Shown here piece after piece: positions 1-7,274 of a stretch of DNA of 33,913 nt (position 1 is its first letter; each line of letters begins with the position of its first letter). This DNA comes from an uncultured Clostridia bacterium (GTDB lineage Bacteria; Bacillota; Clostridia; Oscillospirales; Ruminococcaceae), in the NCBI GenBank assembly GCA_944382885.1, contig CALWNT010000189.1:1-33913 (forward strand), given 5' to 3'. A model generated the notes under the pieces. That model did no database searches, was not told where the DNA came from, and saw only the letters and a list, made by a program, of their open reading frames with translations. Position numbers and translations under genes: made by a program.

Positions 1-178
1 CACTTGTGGGACCCGTACCACAGCCCCCGCGGCGACTGAGCGGCGCCCTTTATCCAACCTTTGGGCGAACAAAGGTTGGCCGGGGTCTGGGAGCCGGCGC
101 TCCCAGATGCTTTCTTCTTTCGTTTAAAGAAAGTGATAGAGAAAAATTATTTTAAAATGCAACGATAAATTTCTGTTT
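1..178 (+). repeat. Copy 1 of a structured intergenic repeat (second copy at 29794-29968)
   Basis: This stretch aligns along its whole length with 29794-29968 in the same orientation. Both copies share the block ACCCGTACCA, the CCCCGCGGCGACTGAGCGG core, GGGGTCTGGGAGCCGG, CTTTCTTCTTTC and the tail GATAAATTTCTGTTT. It contains a 10-bp hairpin (54-63 pairing with 70-79), a GGGAGC/GCTCCC hairpin near 89-104, and a TCTTT/AAAGA hairpin near 117-131. The left end may continue beyond the window. It holds no convincing reading frame. The function is unknown. Confidence 0.8.
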
Positions 179-189
179 ATTTCCAAAAG

Positions 190-218
190 AAAAAGCTGTC
201 GTATTCCGACAGCTTTTT
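190..218 (-). terminator. Intrinsic terminator of the GRE operon
   Basis: A perfect 12-bp stem (190-201 with 207-218) and a 5-nt loop, with runs of A before and T after, lie just downstream of the minus-strand isomerase stop. The A/T runs on both sides would let it work in either direction. Confidence 0.85.
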
Positions 219-235
219 CTACCAATATTCATGAT

Positions 236-1120
236 TTAATAGGTTCCCGCGTCGCACATACGGACATGATCCAATGCTTGCTTCATATACCTTCTTGGAT
301 TGTCGGTAAATTCCACCTCAATGGAAACAGTGCCCTGATAGCCTACGTTCTTCAAGGCGTTGAGCATTGCGGTAAAGTCACAGATACCACAGCCAGCCGG
401 AAGATTTCCCCGGGTAAAGCCGTCGCTGTCCTTAAAGTGGACATTGAAGATCCGTTTGGCTCCCAGCATATAAACCGCAGTTTCCGGATCAATATGCTGA
501 TTGATCAGGTGAGCGGTATCAAGTTGGATACCAAAGTTTTCCTCATTCACATCCTCCAGCACTTTCAGCATTGCGTGAGGAGTGGAGCAAAGGGTTTTGG
601 GGAAGCATTCCAGAGCAATTCTCAACCCATAGGAAGCAGCGATCTTACAGGCCTTTTTCATATTTGTTGTAAACCGGTTCCAGTCGTCTTCCCAGCAATA
701 ATCTGCCGGCAGATTAGCAGACTGCTTTTCGGAAGGAGAGGCATTGCTGCGGACATTTTTAGCCCCATACGGCCCAGGAATAATACAGGAAATGGTATGA
801 GCCCCAATGGTGGAAGCTGCTTTGGCGCATTTTTCAAAATAAGAAAGCTGCTTTGCGGTTACTTCCTCGTCAGGGTTGTTCCAGGTGTTGGACTGGAATA
901 CAAATCCGCCTACTGGGAGACCTAATTCCATGCAGTGATCGTGTAATTTTACGCAATTTTCTTCATTGAAAAACTCGTCTAAAGATTCCGGGGTAGAGAG
1001 ATAATCTACGCCGTCAAATCCCAGCTCTTTTACCTGGTCTGCGATTTTTATGAGACTGTCGCCTTGCGGCATATCCTCTGGAATCGGCGTCCAGCCCCAG
1101 CCTACAGAATAAATTTTCAT
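236..1120 (-). CDS. Sugar phosphate isomerase/epimerase family TIM-barrel protein
   Basis: A 294-residue protein of the AP-endonuclease-2-like TIM-barrel superfamily (IolE, IolI, xylose isomerase-like enzymes), which isomerise or epimerise sugars, keto-sugars and inososes with a divalent metal. Probable metal ligands are visible as E171 (ALECFP), D201 and H204 (QLDTAH), H228 (NVHFKD) and E268 (SIEVEF), in the usual order. The start has AGGAGG about 6 nt upstream. It is the last gene of an operon after the GRE activase and the GRE, 80 bp behind the GRE stop. The gap carries a 10-bp hairpin (1145-1154 with 1169-1178) without a T run. No signal peptide is seen, so it is cytoplasmic. The substrate cannot be read from sequence. 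The partnership with a GRE and divergent Gfo/Idh enzymes suggests keto-sugar or cyclitol chemistry (inference). Confidence 0.85.
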   Translation of the reverse strand: MKIYSVGWGWTPIPEDMPQGDSLIKIADQVKELGFDGVDYLSTPESLDEFFNEENCVKLHDHCMELGLPVGGFVFQSNTWNNPDEEVTAKQLSYFEKCAKAASTIGAHTISCIIPGPYGAKNVRSNASPSEKQSANLPADYCWEDDWNRFTTNMKKACKIAASYGLRIALECFPKTLCSTPHAMLKVLEDVNEENFGIQLDTAHLINQHIDPETAVYMLGAKRIFNVHFKDSDGFTRGNLPAGCGICDFTAMLNALKNVGYQGTVSIEVEFTDNPRRYMKQALDHVRMCDAGTY

Positions 1121-1200
1121 AAAAACCTCCTGTTATGATCACACTTTGGGAGAGACCGTTTTTGGGGGCTCTCCCAAAAGAACAACGTTCACAATGACAT

Positions 1201-3384
1201 TTATTCGGACAAATAGCGGTCTACCACCTGCTGACGGTATTCCTTGGACAAGGAAGCAAAGAAAGCGGAATATCCAGTGACACGTACTACAAGATCCGGT
1301 TCAGAATCCGGGTCGGCGTGAGCACGGCGGATTTGGTCTTTGGTAATACAGTTGAGGTTGATCAGCGTGCCACCCATCTCGTTGTGGGTCTTAATCAAAG
1401 CGGCCAAGGTATCGATGCCGCCGTGATTTTTGAGCATATCTGCGTCAATATCCAGGTGGAGCGGCGCAGAGTTGCCGTAACCCGGCTGTACCATCGCTAC
1501 GGCATTTGCCTTGAGGGTGGGGGAGAAGCTGGTCAGTCCTGCGGCAAAGCCGGGGTCCGGTTCAGCGGAATGAGAAATCGGATCGCCTGCGTTCCGTCCG
1601 TTAGGAGTAGCCGGGAGCTCTTCCCCGTGTTTGTAGATATCTCCGTGAGAGAACAGGCCGGGTACCACTCTCAGATGATGTTTAGGAGTAGGCGCGCAGT
1701 TGACAAGATCGGTATAAAGCAGGCTGATCTTTTTCGCCCAATCCCGAGCCAAAGATTCCGGGCTGCCGAACCGAGGAATATTTTTAAGCATCAGCTGGAT
1801 ATTTTCATAACCCTTATAGTCATGTTCCAGTGCGGTGTAGAGTTCCTCCCAGGTCAGGCGTTTTTCCTTGACAACACGCTGTTCGATAGCCGCAAAGGAA
1901 TCCGCTACCGTTGCCAGACCGATACCGTCCATATTGAGGTTAATGATGTCGACGCCTCCGGCTGCCGCGTTGAGGCCACGTTCAATCGGGCCGTGGCTGA
2001 AGAGGTTGAGCACGACCTCCGGCGCAATTTTGGAGACTTTTTCATAGTGCACATCATAGCCGTCTTTGATGCAGTCTACCATAATTTCCAGATGATGTAC
2101 AAACAGATCCCAGAGCTTTTCCAGAGTAGGTTCTGGGTCTTTCTTTAATTCTTCCATAGCGACTTCAAACGCCCAAGCCATATTCACACGGGTAACGTCC
2201 TGTAAAGGATACTCGATTCCCGGAAGGGCAACCCAGTTACAGCCCACTTTGGCCCGCATTCTGGCAAGTTCTCTGGGATGTCCCTGTCTGGTGTAACCCT
2301 CTTCGATTCCGGTCGCGCAGGAGAAGCTGACGCCGGAGCCGTCCTCTAGGATATACTCCAGAGCCCGGCGCATCAGTTTTTCGTCCATTCCCTCGTATAC
2401 ACGGACGGCGAGATTATAAGGGATATGTAGTAGATGAGCGGCTTCCAGAATCAGGAAGGAAACCCGGCTGGTGAGATCCCGGCTGCCGTCTGGGGTCTGT
2501 CCGCCCACCTGAGAATAGTGGGTATCATTATAGAATAGGCTTGCCAAAATCCAGATCGCCTCTTCGTCAGTTAAAATTCCCGCTCTGGTGTCTTTTTCAT
2601 AGTAGGGTCTGAGAAGTTCATCCAACTGTCCCAATGCTCCGCCCAGGAAGTAGGTGCGGTCGGCGCTCTGGAAAACGGCGATCAACTGACAGGCTTCCCG
2701 GAAGGTAGCGGGCGGCCCGGCCAGGATATTTTCACAGGTCTGAGCAATCAGGCTGTAGTGCTGAGCGGTTTTTTCATCTTCCGCTTCTGCCGCAAGCTGT
2801 CTTGCGTAATCGGCATGGCGTTTGGTATACTCCATCATCCCCAAAACAACCGCTTCTTCTCCGTCATAAAAATCGGTGTCGGAAGGATGATTGAAGTCGC
2901 GGTAATAACGAACCTTATTGAGGATTCCCGGAAGACCTTCCCGCAGGCCGATATTCATATCAGGCCCCATATGGTTCATGCCGCCAAGACCGTTTGCCCA
3001 CATGTGGTATTTTTTATGGATTTTTTGAAGTTCTGGCGGAGTATCGGTTTCCCGCTTCATGCCGACTTCCACAAAATCCTGGAACTTACCGGCCCATGCG
3101 CCGGCTAAAGCGCTGTCCTTATAGATGTAGACTGGGATTTCGTTCCAAAAACGGCGCAAATTCTCTCCGATATTTTTGGCGCCTTCCAGCCGGTCTTTAC
3201 CCGGCAGATAGTCGGGTTTAAAAGTAAAGTCCTTAAAATAGATAAAACCGTGGTCATCTGTATCATAAGACCCGCCGAATGCGGCGAGCTTTTCCTTGTT
3301 CAGTTTGACCTTTTCATCGTGCATGGATTTGATTTTATCCAGGTAGAATTGTGAAACTGGGGTTCTTGCATCAATGTTTTTCAT
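1201..3384 (-). CDS. Glycyl radical enzyme, pyruvate formate-lyase superfamily, uncharacterised subclass
   Basis: A 727-residue GRE. The C-terminal glycyl radical loop VRVTGYSAFF places the radical at G704. The active-site cysteine is C382, in KVGCNWVALPG. Characterised dehydratase, decarboxylase and lyase members (glycerol and propanediol dehydratase, choline TMA-lyase, hydroxyproline dehydratase) have GCVE there, with the Glu acting as base; here Asn-Trp follows the Cys. Pyruvate formate-lyase has two adjacent Cys, also absent. At 727 residues it is shorter than most members (roughly 760-860). GGAGG lies about 7 nt before the ATG. The activase gene ends 18 bp upstream, so the pair is translated together. 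The enzyme should be oxygen-sensitive and cytoplasmic. GRE membership is certain; the reaction is unknown, and a propanediol dehydratase role is unlikely from the motif. Confidence 0.93.
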   Translation of the reverse strand: MKNIDARTPVSQFYLDKIKSMHDEKVKLNKEKLAAFGGSYDTDDHGFIYFKDFTFKPDYLPGKDRLEGAKNIGENLRRFWNEIPVYIYKDSALAGAWAGKFQDFVEVGMKRETDTPPELQKIHKKYHMWANGLGGMNHMGPDMNIGLREGLPGILNKVRYYRDFNHPSDTDFYDGEEAVVLGMMEYTKRHADYARQLAAEAEDEKTAQHYSLIAQTCENILAGPPATFREACQLIAVFQSADRTYFLGGALGQLDELLRPYYEKDTRAGILTDEEAIWILASLFYNDTHYSQVGGQTPDGSRDLTSRVSFLILEAAHLLHIPYNLAVRVYEGMDEKLMRRALEYILEDGSGVSFSCATGIEEGYTRQGHPRELARMRAKVGCNWVALPGIEYPLQDVTRVNMAWAFEVAMEELKKDPEPTLEKLWDLFVHHLEIMVDCIKDGYDVHYEKVSKIAPEVVLNLFSHGPIERGLNAAAGGVDIINLNMDGIGLATVADSFAAIEQRVVKEKRLTWEELYTALEHDYKGYENIQLMLKNIPRFGSPESLARDWAKKISLLYTDLVNCAPTPKHHLRVVPGLFSHGDIYKHGEELPATPNGRNAGDPISHSAEPDPGFAAGLTSFSPTLKANAVAMVQPGYGNSAPLHLDIDADMLKNHGGIDTLAALIKTHNEMGGTLINLNCITKDQIRRAHADPDSEPDLVVRVTGYSAFFASLSKEYRQQVVDRYLSE

Positions 3385-3402
3385 ACGAACGCCTCCAAAC
3401 GT

Positions 3403-4293
3403 TCAGCGGTTGTAGACCGCTGGAATTCCTTTTTTTGTAAATGTTTCCAGTAATCCTTCCATTTCTTTTACGGACGGGGCAGGAAACGTTTCCATCTCCA
3501 TTCCCAAGGATTTGCGTTTCCCTTCACCCAGACGATGATAGGCCAATAATTCTACCTGTTTGACCGGGAGAGGCTCCAGGTAACAGGCAATTTGCTCCAT
3601 ATCCTGCCAGTTCCCGTCTGGAATACAGGGGACGCGTACAATGACTTCTGCGCCGTTTTGTAAGAGAAGTGGAAGATTTTCCAGAATATGATGATTATCT
3701 ACACCGGTCAGACGGCGATGCGTCTCCGGATCATATGCTTTGATATCATATAAAAAGAGGTCTGTATACGGAAGAATCTTTTGATACTGCTCGAAGGGAA
3801 AATGCCCGGCGGTATCTACAGCGGTATGAATTCCTGCCTCCTTGCACCTAATCAGCAGTTCTTTTAAAAATTCAAGCTGCATCATGGCTTCTCCGCCGGA
3901 AAAGGTCACGCCGCCGCCGCTGTTTTTAAAATAGGGGGCGTCCTCTAAAAGCCGCGCCATCACTTCTTCGGTAGTCACCCGTTTGCCAGTCAGAACCAAT
4001 GCGCCGGCGTAGCAGTTCTGCGCACAGATTCCACATCCGACACAGAGCGTGCGGTCTATGATATGGCCGCGTTCACTAATCTGATGAGCGCCCTTGGGAC
4101 ATACCTTAAAACAGTTACCGCATCCCACGCATTTTTCTTCCTGAAATTGAAGCTGGGGAGCGATCTGCCAGGACTCAGGATTATGACACCAAAGACAGCG
4201 CAGATTGCATCCTTTGAGAAATACCGTTGTCCTGATTCCGGGGCCGTCATAGACGGAAAATGGTTGAATGTTAAAAATAGTACCAGTTTGCAT
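3403..4293 (-). CDS. Glycyl radical enzyme activase, radical SAM
   Basis: A 296-residue activase that installs the glycyl radical on the adjacent GRE using S-adenosylmethionine. The radical SAM cluster is C29-x3-C33-x2-C36 in GCNLRCLWC, after the family signature YDGPGIRTTVF. Two ferredoxin-type [4Fe-4S] motifs follow: C55/C58/C61/C65 and C84/C87/C90/C94. Such an insert is typical of activases of non-PFL GREs. The GGE-type motif SGGEAMMQ is present near residue 140. The ATG at 4293 is chosen because AGGAAG precedes it by about 8 nt; an in-frame ATG at 4332 has no good ribosome site. It is the first gene of the operon, immediately upstream of the GRE. Confidence 0.93.
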   Translation of the reverse strand: MQTGTIFNIQPFSVYDGPGIRTTVFLKGCNLRCLWCHNPESWQIAPQLQFQEEKCVGCGNCFKVCPKGAHQISERGHIIDRTLCVGCGICAQNCYAGALVLTGKRVTTEEVMARLLEDAPYFKNSGGGVTFSGGEAMMQLEFLKELLIRCKEAGIHTAVDTAGHFPFEQYQKILPYTDLFLYDIKAYDPETHRRLTGVDNHHILENLPLLLQNGAEVIVRVPCIPDGNWQDMEQIACYLEPLPVKQVELLAYHRLGEGKRKSLGMEMETFPAPSVKEMEGLLETFTKKGIPAVYNR

Positions 4294-4402
4294 TTGTAGT
4301 TCTTCCTTTCCCGGAAAAGCGATAAATGGCATTTTCCGTACGTCTTAAAATAGAAAATAAAGATAGACAGAACATCTTTGAAACAAATTTGGACCTTTTT
4401 CG

Positions 4403-4418
4403 CTTTATTGCAATAAAG
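4403..4418. promoter_or_regulatory. 16-bp perfect palindrome, candidate operator of the GRE operon
   Basis: CTTTATTGCAATAAAG is fully self-complementary. It lies about 20 nt downstream of a minus-strand TATAAT-like box (4443-4438) and about 110 nt upstream of the activase start, a position suited to a repressor. Its role is inferred from symmetry and position only. Confidence 0.45.
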
Positions 4419-4596
4419 AAGCAGAAGTTTTTTGCACATTATATATAAATAAAAAGAAAATAAAAATTTTTTTGTAAAAATAACTTGCTATTTCAAAATA
4501 TCGGATGTATATTTTACATATAACTTTTCTATAAAATTTCTTGAATTTAGAAATTTTCCCCTTGAGAATAATAATATATCTTAACTGTAAATAATG

Positions 4597-4710
4597 TCAA
4601 CTATTTTATCCAAATTTATGAACTATTTTTTTAGGTATGTGTTCACAGGTCAGTTTTTTCACAGATAATCCATTCTAAAAATATTTCATATAAAAGGATA
4701 AAATAGTTGA
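4597..4710. promoter_or_regulatory. 15-nt inverted repeat pair, candidate looping operator
   Basis: TCAACTATTTTATCC at 4597-4611 is the exact reverse complement of 4696-4710, with centres 99 bp apart. The second arm abuts another inverted repeat just upstream of the plus-strand -10 box. A 15-nt exact match is more than expected by chance, even in AT-rich DNA, but no protein partner is known. Confidence 0.5.
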
Positions 4711-4739
4711 TGTTTATTTTTTATAAACATTCATATAAT
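4711..4739 (+). promoter_or_regulatory. Putative promoter of the Gfo/Idh operon with overlapping inverted repeat
   Basis: TATAAT at 4734-4739 is an exact -10 box. The hexamer 17 nt upstream (TGTTTA, 4711-4716) is a weak -35. The spacer and -35 are covered by the perfect 8-5-8 inverted repeat ATGTTTAT/ATAAACAT at 4710-4730, so an activator or repressor could bind there. Confidence 0.55.
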
Positions 4740-4791
4740 GACGGAAAGAAATTTGAGACCTGCAAAATACGGTCTCTCAAAAGGAGTGGAA

Positions 4792-5775
4792 ATGATGTTA
4801 CAGGTAGGAATGATCAGCAAATGGCACGTTCATGCAGAGGGTTATGCCAAAACAGTGCAAGACACCGGAAAAGCGCAAATCGCGGCAGTTTGGGACGACG
4901 ATGAAGAGCGGGGGAAAAAATGGGCCGAAGAGCTGGGATGTGCCTATTACAGCGATTTAGATGAAATGCTGTCTAAAGTAGAAGCTGTGGTATGCTGCGC
5001 ACCCACCACCCAGCACAAGGAAGTCATGCTGAAAGCAGCCCGTGCCGGAAAGCACATCTTTACGGAAAAAGCCCTGGCGCCTACGGTGAAAGAGTGTGAA
5101 GAACTGGCGGATGAAATTGAAAAAGCCGGTATCACCTTTACGATCTCTCTTCCTCAGCGCTTGGAGCCTGCCGTTCGTCTGGCAAAGGATATGATTGAGC
5201 GGGGCGCTTTTGGAAAAATTTCTTTAGCACGTATCAGAAACGGTCATGACGGCGTCAGCGGCGGATGGCTGCCGGAATACTGGTTCGAGGAAAAAGACGC
5301 TGCGGGAGGAGCCTTAATGGATTTAGGCTGCCATCCGATGTATACCGCCTGCTGGCTGTTCGGCAAGCCCAAAAGGATCAGCGCTATCTTGACAGCTCCT
5401 TTCGGCTCTAAGGTAGACGAATCCGCTACCGCTACCATTGAGTTTGAGGGCGGAGAAGTGTGCACAGGAGAAACCAGCTTTGTTTCTTTTGCTACACCGG
5501 GTTCTGTGGAGATTTATGGCTCGGACGCTTCTCTGGTCGCCGTGGGCGGGGAGGTAAAAGTTTACAGCAAAGAACTGCTCCCTTATGTAGGAAAAGACGG
5601 CATTACGCCGAAATTGCCGGAGAAAATGCCGATTCCTCTGGAACTGTTTATTGACGCCTGTGTAAACGGTACGGGTACGCCTAAGGGCTTTGGACCGAGA
5701 GACGGTGTGGATTTGACACGCCTTTTGGAGAATGCTTACAGATCTAATCGTGAAAATAGAATTGTGGAACTTTAA
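4792..5775 (+). CDS. Gfo/Idh/MocA family oxidoreductase (first of two)
   Basis: A 327-residue NAD(P)-dependent oxidoreductase of the glucose-fructose oxidoreductase/inositol dehydrogenase family. An N-terminal Rossmann fold (about 1-120) has the catalytic-site motif as TEKALAPT (E92, K93), where most members have EKP. The substrate domain carries DLGCHP (D177, C180, H181). The usual nucleotide loop GxGxxG is changed to VGMISKWHVH, as in some divergent members, so cofactor use may differ. AAGGAG at 4781-4786 supports the ATG at 4792 (or 4795), rather than an upstream in-frame ATG at 4738 that lies right at the putative -10 box. A second Gfo/Idh gene follows 91 bp later. Members oxidise or reduce sugar or cyclitol hydroxyls; the substrate is unknown. 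Confidence 0.88.
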   Translation: MMLQVGMISKWHVHAEGYAKTVQDTGKAQIAAVWDDDEERGKKWAEELGCAYYSDLDEMLSKVEAVVCCAPTTQHKEVMLKAARAGKHIFTEKALAPTVKECEELADEIEKAGITFTISLPQRLEPAVRLAKDMIERGAFGKISLARIRNGHDGVSGGWLPEYWFEEKDAAGGALMDLGCHPMYTACWLFGKPKRISAILTAPFGSKVDESATATIEFEGGEVCTGETSFVSFATPGSVEIYGSDASLVAVGGEVKVYSKELLPYVGKDGITPKLPEKMPIPLELFIDACVNGTGTPKGFGPRDGVDLTRLLENAYRSNRENRIVEL

Positions 5776-5866
5776 AACCCCGATGAGCCGGAAACAGGCG
5801 GATCGTCAAAGTCTCATCTGTTTCAGGTGAATAGAGGGAAATCATGGTTTAAGGAGGAAAGAAAAC

Positions 5867-6982
5867 ATGTCGATCGCAATTATTACCGAAAGTGCTTCTG
5901 AGGAAATGCGGGAAGTTCGGGTCGGAATTATCGGATGCGGCGGTATTGCCAACGGGAAGCATATGCCGTCCTTAAAGAAACTGCCAAACGTCAAAATGGT
6001 GGCGTTCTGTGATATTATTCCGGAGCGCGCCCAGAAGGCGAAAGAAGAGTACGGCACCCCTGATGCGGAGGTTTATACCGATTATCGGGATCTTGTCGCT
6101 CGGGACGATATTGAAGTAGTCCATGTATTGACGCCGAATTGCGCCCATGCGGAGCTATCCATTGCGGCGTTGGATTCCGGCAAGCATGTCATGTGTGAAA
6201 AACCCATGGCCGCTTCTTACAAAGAAGCTCAGGCGATGGTAGAAGCCGCTAAAAGAAGCGGAAAATTTTTAACCGTAGGCTATCAGACCAGAAGCACCAT
6301 GACCCATCAGTATGTGCGCCATATGGTAGAGAAGGGTGAATTGGGAGAAATCTATTATGTGAAAGCGCCCTCTATCCGCAGAAGAGGAGCGCCGCTTTGG
6401 GGCGTATTTCTCGATAAAGAAAAACAGGGCGGCGGTCCTATGATCGATATTGGTACCCACTCCATCGACGCCGCGCTGTCCTTGATCAATAACTATGAGG
6501 TAGAGAGTGTGTCCGGCTCTGTTTACCGTAAACTGGCAGATACAGCGATGAACTCCAACGAATGGGGAATCTGGGATCCGAAAGATTTCCAGGTAGAGGA
6601 TTCTGCTATGGGTTGGATTAAATTTAAAAACGGCGCGACCATGATCGTGGAGGCATCCTGGGTACTCAACTATACTGGTGAGGCGAACATGACCCTCTGC
6701 GGGACAAAGGGCGGAGTGGAATTCCGCGGTGACACAGTGCGGATCAACGGGGAAAAGGACGGTTCCCTGTTTATCACAGATGTTAAGCCGAATTCTACGG
6801 CGAGAGATCTCTTCCACGGACAGAACCTGACTGCCGAAGAATATGAAGCGAAACAGTGGATTTACAGCGTTGTCAACAATGTGCCCCCACTGACGAAGCC
6901 GGAACAGGCCTGCGTTGTGTCTCGCGTCATTGAAGCGATCTATGAATCCGCCAAAACCGGCAAACCCGTATATTTTGATTGA
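5867..6982 (+). CDS. Gfo/Idh/MocA family oxidoreductase (second of two)
   Basis: A 371-residue sugar or cyclitol dehydrogenase-like protein. The nucleotide loop GCGGIA is at 23-28, the catalytic-region motif CEKPM at 110-114 (E111, K112, P113), and DIGTHS at 194-199 supplies the conserved Asp and His. AAGGAGG precedes the ATG by about 8 nt. It is probably co-transcribed with the first Gfo/Idh gene, and a strong terminator follows within 10 bp of the stop. It keeps the canonical motifs that the first copy has lost, so the two are probably not redundant. In known C-glycoside and 3-keto-sugar pathways, Gfo/Idh enzymes act with TIM-barrel isomerases such as the one at 236-1120; that link is inference here. 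Confidence 0.92.
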   Translation: MSIAIITESASEEMREVRVGIIGCGGIANGKHMPSLKKLPNVKMVAFCDIIPERAQKAKEEYGTPDAEVYTDYRDLVARDDIEVVHVLTPNCAHAELSIAALDSGKHVMCEKPMAASYKEAQAMVEAAKRSGKFLTVGYQTRSTMTHQYVRHMVEKGELGEIYYVKAPSIRRRGAPLWGVFLDKEKQGGGPMIDIGTHSIDAALSLINNYEVESVSGSVYRKLADTAMNSNEWGIWDPKDFQVEDSAMGWIKFKNGATMIVEASWVLNYTGEANMTLCGTKGGVEFRGDTVRINGEKDGSLFITDVKPNSTARDLFHGQNLTAEEYEAKQWIYSVVNNVPPLTKPEQACVVSRVIEAIYESAKTGKPVYFD

Positions 6983-6988
6983 TTGTGC

Positions 6989-7027
6989 ATTGAGGCCGCA
7001 GTAACTACTGCGGCCTCAATTTTTTTC
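6989..7027 (+). terminator. Intrinsic terminator after the Gfo/Idh operon
   Basis: A perfect 15-bp stem (6989-7003 with 7006-7020) rich in G/C is followed by seven T residues. It is one of the clearest terminators in the window. Confidence 0.95.
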
Positions 7028-7091
7028 ATCAATAGATTATAAAAAAAGAGAATGGGAAAATTTCAGTCATTTGGCAAGACCATAAAACAGT

Positions 7092-7126
7092 TAATCCCCC
7101 GTATAAATATATGGGGGATTATTTTA
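7092..7126. terminator. Second hairpin, possible terminator between converging genes
   Basis: TAATCCCCC (7092-7100) pairs with GGGGGATTA (7113-7121), with ATTTTAT after it. It lies between converging genes and could stop transcription arriving from the CAT-like gene or back up the previous terminator. The T run is short on both sides. Confidence 0.5.
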
Positions 7127-7129
7127 TAT

Positions 7130-7274
7130 CTATTTAAGAAATTTGCTGGCGACAATGTCCGCTGCAGATGTAAACCTTTGCGGGGAATAACCGTGACGGT
7201 TCTGGACGGATAGAACTGCCTTCTTTTGTTCCGCAAGGATTTTGTAGCAGCACAATAAACTGGAGATTGTTACA
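7130..7274 (-). other. Hairpin-rich stretch with an open frame but no start
   Basis: The gap downstream of the CAT-like stop contains nested inverted repeats: CCTTTGCGG (7175-7183) against CCGCAAGG (7231-7238, one bulge), AACCGT/ACGGTT (7189-7201), and GTTCT/AGAAC (7199-7203 with 7212-7216). On the minus strand it also carries an open frame of about 48 codons ending in TAG at 7130-7132 that lacks a start codon and a ribosome site. It is either a gene remnant or an intergenic repeat; I favour the latter. Confidence 0.4.

Larger units (their letters stand above)
4294..4791. promoter_or_regulatory. Divergent AT-rich control region with several palindromes
   Basis: About 500 bp without a gene, much richer in A/T than its neighbours, between the minus-strand GRE operon and the plus-strand oxidoreductases. 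It holds a 16-bp perfect palindrome at 4403-4418, a 15-nt inverted repeat pair at 4597-4611 and 4696-4710, and an 8-5-8 inverted repeat at 4710-4730. TATAAT-like boxes occur for both directions (minus 4443-4438, plus 4734-4739). This is the architecture expected of a co-regulated divergon; the regulator is not identifiable here. Confidence 0.6.

Noticed and set aside
1201..3384. GRE as the propanediol dehydratase completing rhamnose or fucose fermentation
   Set aside because: The active site reads GCNW rather than GCVE, the gene is 14 kb or more from the rhamnose operon, and no aldehyde dehydrogenase or microcompartment shell gene is nearby.
5776..5866. Terminator between the two Gfo/Idh genes
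   Set aside because: Only weak alternative pairings (GATGAG/CTCATC and AAACAG/CTGTTT) with no T run; the two genes most likely share one transcript.
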